NCBI GenBank assembly: GCA_937877685.1
Contig: CALFGU010000023.1
Location: forward strand, 1-10,515
Direction of reading: 5' to 3'
Length of the DNA stretch: 10,515 bases
Source: an uncultured Prevotella sp.
GTDB taxonomy: Bacteria; Bacteroidota; Bacteroidia; Bacteroidales; Bacteroidaceae
Of this stretch, positions 7,857 to 10,515 are shown in pieces (position 1 is the first letter of the stretch; the number at the start of each line of letters is the position of its first letter). Below the pieces are notes generated by a model that worked only from the letters and a program-made list of their open reading frames with translations, was not told where the DNA came from and ran no database searches. The translations under genes and the position numbers were made by a program.

Positions 7857-7932
7857 AAACTGACTCGCTGTCGGGGCACTTGCTTAAAAGCCCAGCGATG
7901 ACTACTATATATTATAATAAATGAGTCAGTTT
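7857..7932 (-). promoter_or_regulatory. Structured 5' leader of the surface-protein gene (candidate cis-acting RNA)
   Basis: A perfect 10-bp inverted repeat (AAACTGACTC at 7857-7866 and GAGTCAGTTT at 7923-7932) encloses 56 nt. Inside, GCT then GGGC (7867-7869, 7874-7877) can pair with GCCC and AGC (7890-7896), giving a second stem next to the first. A third site, TGACT at 7899-7903, can compete for the AGTCA arm at 7924-7928, so two exclusive folds are possible. The element lies 61 nt upstream of the start codon at 7795, separated from it by an AU-rich stretch. It resembles no RNA family I recognise. Whether it is transcribed is inferred. Confidence 0.4.
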
Positions 7933-7944
7933 AGACTTTGAAAA

Positions 7945-7969
7945 TAAAAAAAGCGGTACGAACCGCTTT
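7945..7969 (-). terminator. Intrinsic terminator-like hairpin on the minus strand
   Basis: An 8-bp perfect stem (AAAGCGGT at 7950-7957 with ACCGCTTT at 7962-7969, 4-nt loop) is followed on the minus strand by a run of T residues (TTTTTTTATTTT, complement of 7952-7941). It could stop read-through from the hydrolase gene at 8155-9417, which already has its own hairpin at 8107-8140. Alternatively it could act as an attenuator at the 5' end of the surface-protein transcript, because a promoter -7 match lies directly upstream at 7975-7982. Confidence 0.65.
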
Positions 7970-7974
7970 CGGTG

Positions 7975-7982
7975 CAAAATTA
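7975..7982 (-). promoter_or_regulatory. Possible -7 promoter element for the surface-protein gene
   Basis: Read on the minus strand, the sequence is TAATTTTG, an exact match to TAnnTTTG. No good TTTG occurs about 20 nt upstream, so the -33 element is weak. A start near 7970 would give a leader of about 175 nt that begins with the terminator-like hairpin. No better -7 match was found between here and the start codon. Confidence 0.35.
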
Positions 7983-8103
7983 AACATTTATCTGTTATAT
8001 GGTTATTTTTTCTTAAAAAAAGTAAAGAAAATTACGCTTCTTATGACTTAACGCTCAGGGGAATATGTCATTGTGTAAAAAAACGACACTTGTGAATAGG
8101 TTC

Positions 8104-8140
8104 AAAAAGAGTGGGCAGTTATCTCGTAACTCCCACTCTT
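8104..8140 (-). terminator. Terminator of the alpha/beta hydrolase gene
   Basis: On the minus strand, 14 nt after the hydrolase stop codon, AAGAGTGGG plus AGTTA (complement of 8140-8127) pairs with TAACT and CCCACTCTT (complement of 8121-8107). There is one unpaired base at 8116 and a 5-nt loop. The stem runs into TTTTTG. The length of the stem and its position support a rho-independent terminator, although the U-tract is short. Confidence 0.75.
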
Positions 8141-8154
8141 GGTTTGCTTCAACT

Positions 8155-9417
8155 TTATTTTGGCAAAGCCTGAATCCATGTTGCGATGTCGTGTAACACT
8201 TCTTCGGAAATGGTTTCCTCAATGGCGTTATATTCCGTGGGCATTCCTGTTTTGCAATGCTGGAAGAGGTGGTTGAGACCCACATATTCCTTCACGAGCG
8301 AGTTGTTGTTTTCGGGAAGTTTCTCCTTTATGGCGGTGAGGTTGAGGGATGAAATCACCTGCAAGTCCTTATCGCCATTAAGGGCAAAGACAGGGCATTT
8401 TGCCGATGAGATGTCGGCAGTAGGATCATAATCCAAAAACCAGCGCATCCACTCACTCGGCACCATCAATGCGTTTTGGCGGCATTGCTCAACGGTTAAA
8501 GTGGCAGTCTGTCCCTGATGTTGAAGAATGGCATTGGCTTGTGAGGTCAGCACCAAGTCACCCTTCACACCCGTTCCCGCCATGCTGATGGCGAAATCCA
8601 CACATTTTTCACTTCCCAACATAAAGGCGATACAGCCTCCCTCACTATGACCAATGACTCCAATCTGTCCAAACTCGTTTCGCGCTTTAAGAAATTCTAT
8701 AGCAGAGATGGCGTCGCGTTTGTAGTCAAGCGTAGTGGCTTGATTGTGAATGCGGTCTCCTCCAGTGGAAGCCCCGAACGCGCGGTCGTCATAGCGGAGC
8801 GAGGCAATGCCATGGCGCGCCAAGTAGTCGGCAATGACGAGGAAGGGTTTGTGATTGAAAATCTCTTCATCGCGATTCTGTAGGCCGCTTCCCGAAACGA
8901 GTACGACAACAGGCACTCCCTGCCCCGCCTCAAAGCCTACGGGATAGGTCAAGGTGCCTGCCAATGTGGCGTGGTCTGCTTTGTTGACGAAGGTAACCTC
9001 TTCCGTTCTGTAGGGATAGGGTTCGGCGGGATGCTGAGGCCGACGCACTTCGTAGGTTCCCTTTGTTAGTGTCAGCGTGAAGTTCATGCCCATCTGCGAA
9101 AAGGTGCCTACCATTTTGCCGTCTGCTATGCGTGCGCGATATGTGGCACCCAGTTGGGTGGCCTTCACCGAGAGCGAATCGTCGGTCACGTGTTCTTTAA
9201 ACAGACTGATACCCTTTGCCCCTTGGTCGGGACTGTCTAACGAGCATTCTAAGTATCCATCGCCCTGTTTGATGTGAAGCACCAAAGTGAGTTCCGTAGG
9301 CCCTACCTTGAGTTTGCCCGACCATGCCCCAATCAGCACGTCAGAAGAATTTATTACTTGAGCCGCGCCCGTCAAAGAGAAGAGCGCGAAGAGCGAAAGG
9401 AGAATGTGTTTCTTCAT
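8155..9417 (-). CDS. Exported alpha/beta hydrolase with N-terminal accessory domain
   Basis: This is a predicted serine hydrolase (esterase or peptidase-like) exported from the cytoplasm. From the MKK start, the protein has 420 residues. A signal peptide (MKKHILLSLFALFSLTGAAQ) is followed by a beta-rich N-terminal domain (about 28-121), common in Bacteroidetes hydrolases of this kind, and an alpha/beta hydrolase fold (about 140-420). The nucleophile elbow is GHSEGG (256-261, S258), the likely acid is D351 in NGDKD, and the histidine is H383 in LNHLFQ. SGSG (175-178) probably forms the oxyanion region. Overall it resembles the serine aminopeptidase/dienelactone hydrolase-like group; the substrate is unknown. 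The ORF is open up to an ATG at 9429 (four more residues, MITT). I prefer 9417 because Met-Lys-Lys is the usual start of such signal peptides. It is monocistronic, with a promoter match at 9473-9480. Confidence 0.9.
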   Translation of the reverse strand: MKKHILLSLFALFSLTGAAQVINSSDVLIGAWSGKLKVGPTELTLVLHIKQGDGYLECSLDSPDQGAKGISLFKEHVTDDSLSVKATQLGATYRARIADGKMVGTFSQMGMNFTLTLTKGTYEVRRPQHPAEPYPYRTEEVTFVNKADHATLAGTLTYPVGFEAGQGVPVVVLVSGSGLQNRDEEIFNHKPFLVIADYLARHGIASLRYDDRAFGASTGGDRIHNQATTLDYKRDAISAIEFLKARNEFGQIGVIGHSEGGCIAFMLGSEKCVDFAISMAGTGVKGDLVLTSQANAILQHQGQTATLTVEQCRQNALMVPSEWMRWFLDYDPTADISSAKCPVFALNGDKDLQVISSLNLTAIKEKLPENNNSLVKEYVGLNHLFQHCKTGMPTEYNAIEETISEEVLHDIATWIQALPK

Positions 9418-9472
9418 TGTCGTAATCATAGTGGAGGTGAAAGAATTGCGGAAAAATATTGTTTCCTCGCGT

Positions 9473-9480
9473 CAAAGGTA
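9473..9480 (-). promoter_or_regulatory. Predicted -7 promoter element for the hydrolase gene
   Basis: On the minus strand this reads TACCTTTG, an exact match to TAnnTTTG. It lies 55 bp upstream of the preferred start, giving an expected 5' leader of about 50 nt. The -33 region is not a recognisable TTTG, so the call rests on the -7 element and its position. Confidence 0.45.
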
Positions 9481-9567
9481 CATAATTATGAGTATTCATA
9501 TAGGAGTTTACTCAGGAAAATAAAATCAAACTCCCTTGCGAGGAAGAAAATTCTGGGTACAGTTTTG

Positions 9568-9663
9568 TCTCACGCAAAGGCGCAAAGTATCGCAAAGAAC
9601 TTTTGCAAGAGGACTACAATGTATGAGTAAAAACTTTGCGCCTCTTTGCGTCTTTGCGTGAGA
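9568..9663. repeat. CGCAAAG palindromic intergenic repeat element
   Basis: The left arm contains three CGCAAAG units (within 9568-9597) and the right arm three CTTTGCG units (9634-9660). The outer arms TCTCACGCAAAG (9568-9579) and CTTTGCGTGAGA (9652-9663) are perfect complements. So are GGCGCAAAG (9579-9587) and CTTTGCGCC (9634-9642). The whole can fold into a long imperfect hairpin around about 36 nt. Similar CGCAAAG palindromes are scattered between genes in many Bacteroidetes and other genomes, so this is probably a dispersed repeat rather than a unique regulatory site. Short ORFs crossing it are translations of the repeat. Confidence 0.7.
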
Positions 9664-10066
9664 ATAAAAATAAACTGCAAGATGAAAATGTGGCGTAAAT
9701 GCTTGTTTATCTCCCTAAAATCCACGAATTTTGCTGACAAGTTGTGCTTCAAGGGTTGCTTAATTTAGAGCGTAAACGTAGAAATGTCGTTCGAAAATCT
9801 ATAGTCGTTTCGCGCCACTTTACTTATCTCGAAAACAGTATCTATCTTACGGCGCACAAAGGCTTAAACAATGCGCCCTAAGTACCCAAATAAGGCGCAC
9901 AATTTGAGGGTTTGTTACGACCTGTTCAGAAGCGCCAGCGCCCCACCCTATTTTAAGGACTCATATAAGAATTGTCCCGAGAGGTTTTACTGACTTCCAC
10001 TTGACAGTCCCTCTTCAGCATCAACGCAGCCAACTCCTAACTACTCACTCTTAACTTCTCACTCTC
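9664..10066. other. Gene-free region upstream of cstA
   Basis: No ORF here has coding character and no tRNA-like fold was seen. It holds GGCGCACAA at 9851-9859 and 9894-9902 with TGCGCC (9872-9877) between them. The middle copy can pair with either flank (6 bp). A 14-bp tandem repeat adjoins the cstA start. I found no exact TAnnTTTG; the closest is TAATTTAG at 9761-9768, without a well-spaced -33. The cstA promoter is therefore not located. Confidence 0.5.
10038..10065 (+). repeat. 14-bp tandem repeat abutting the cstA start codon
   Basis: TAACTACTCACTCT (10038-10051) is followed directly by TAACTTCTCACTCT (10052-10065), differing at one base. The second copy ends one base before the ATG at 10067. 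The leader is pyrimidine-rich with no Shine-Dalgarno sequence, so the repeat occupies the whole ribosome-loading area. Confidence 0.7.
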
Positions 10067-10515
10067 ATGATTACTTTTACCATCGCACTCGTTGTGCTCA
10101 TACTTGGCTATTGGATTTATGGTTCCTACGTAAATCGAGTCTTTGGTCCTGACAACCGACAGACGCCTGCCCTTACGAAGGCAGACGGGGTTGATTTTGT
10201 GCCCCTGCCGAATTGGAAAATCTTTATGATTCAGTTCTTGAACATTGCGGGTCTCGGTCCTATCTTTGGTGCGATTATGGGTGCGCAGTTTGGCACGGCA
10301 TCTTATCTCTGGATTGTGTTCGGAACTATCTTTGCCGGGGCGGTGCACGACTTCTTCTCGGGCGCCTTGTCTATTAGAAATGGCGGAGAGAGTCTGCCCG
10401 AAATTGTGGGGCGCTATTTGGGAATGCGCACAAAGAGGGTTATGACCATCTTTACGATGATACTGATGATACTCGTTGGCGCTGTGTTCGTAAGCGGTCC
10501 CGCAGAGTTGATTGC
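10067..10515 (+). CDS. cstA: CstA family carbon starvation/peptide-pyruvate transporter, N-terminal part, truncated by window edge
   Basis: CstA proteins are multi-pass inner-membrane transporters linked to uptake of peptides or pyruvate during carbon limitation. The first 149 residues are visible. An N-terminal membrane helix (about 2-19, FTIALVVLILGYWIYG) leads into YVNRVFGPDNRQTPA and DGVDFVP (21-46), matching the conserved DxxRPTPA and DGxDYVP stretches of E. coli CstA. Next come the family marks IAGLGPIFGAIMGAQFG (60-76), the helix at about 80-100 with AGAVHDFFSGALS, and GGESLPEIVGRYLG (106-119). A further hydrophobic segment begins at about 124. The ATG at 10067 is the only start with a matching N-terminus; in-frame stops lie upstream. 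The gene continues past the right edge, so full length is unknown. Its leader carries the tandem repeat 10038-10065. Confidence 0.93.
   Translation, partial: MITFTIALVVLILGYWIYGSYVNRVFGPDNRQTPALTKADGVDFVPLPNWKIFMIQFLNIAGLGPIFGAIMGAQFGTASYLWIVFGTIFAGAVHDFFSGALSIRNGGESLPEIVGRYLGMRTKRVMTIFTMILMILVGAVFVSGPAELI

Noticed and set aside
7854..7901. 15-codon plus-strand ORF (ATG at 7854) inside the structured leader
   Set aside because: It has no exact promoter match and runs antisense to the probable leader; an ORF of this length is expected by chance.
8104..8140. Hairpin considered as a small RNA
   Set aside because: Its position 14 nt after the hydrolase stop and the T-rich tail on the minus strand fit a terminator.
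9568..9663. CRISPR-like array
   Set aside because: Units are about 8-10 bp and arranged as two facing arms, without regular spacers.
9274..9752. ORFs crossing the CGCAAAG palindrome (9274-9630 plus, 9570-9752 minus)
   Set aside because: They translate the inverted repeat or the antisense of the hydrolase N-terminus and show no protein-like pattern.

Overview
The window looks like a chromosomal segment from a Bacteroidales bacterium, probably Prevotella-like. The evidence is the product repertoire (GH89 and GH97 glycosidases and a secreted protein with a type IX-like C-terminal tail), starts without Shine-Dalgarno sequences, AT-rich leaders, and several matches to the Bacteroidetes promoter (-33 TTTG, -7 TAnnTTTG). 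Genus is inference; there is no rRNA or other taxonomic marker.

Layout. On the minus strand, 1-1005 is the N-terminal third of DNA polymerase I, cut by the left edge. A 314-bp divergent intergenic region (1006-1319) holds a promoter for each side and three 21-bp tandem repeats. On the plus strand, 1320-3476 (GH89 alpha-N-acetylglucosaminidase) and 3518-5476 (GH97 glycosidase of the probable retaining type) form a two-gene operon closed by a strong hairpin terminator at 5488-5521. Convergent to it on the minus strand, 5573-7795 encodes a 740-residue exported multidomain protein with a duplicated N-terminal domain, Ig-like domains and a type IX secretion-like tail. Upstream of it, 7796-8154 contains no gene but does contain a foldable leader and two terminator hairpins. 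Minus-strand 8155-9417 encodes an exported alpha/beta hydrolase. A gene-free stretch (9481-10066) contains a large CGCAAAG palindrome and smaller repeats. It leads into plus-strand cstA, cut by the right edge.

How the genes work together. The two glycosidases are exported and adjacent, and could successively trim alpha-linked sugars (alpha-GlcNAc, and alpha-Gal or alpha-Glc) from host glycans. There is no SusC/SusD pair, regulator or sulfatase, so this is not a classical polysaccharide utilisation locus within the window. The other genes look like independent transcription units: replication and repair (polA), surface protein, periplasmic hydrolase and CstA transporter.

No defence system, mobile element, CRISPR array, tRNA or rRNA was found. 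The least-explained signals are non-coding: the 21-bp repeats between polA and the GH89 gene, the leader of the 740-residue protein, the CGCAAAG palindrome, and a 14-bp tandem repeat abutting the cstA start.
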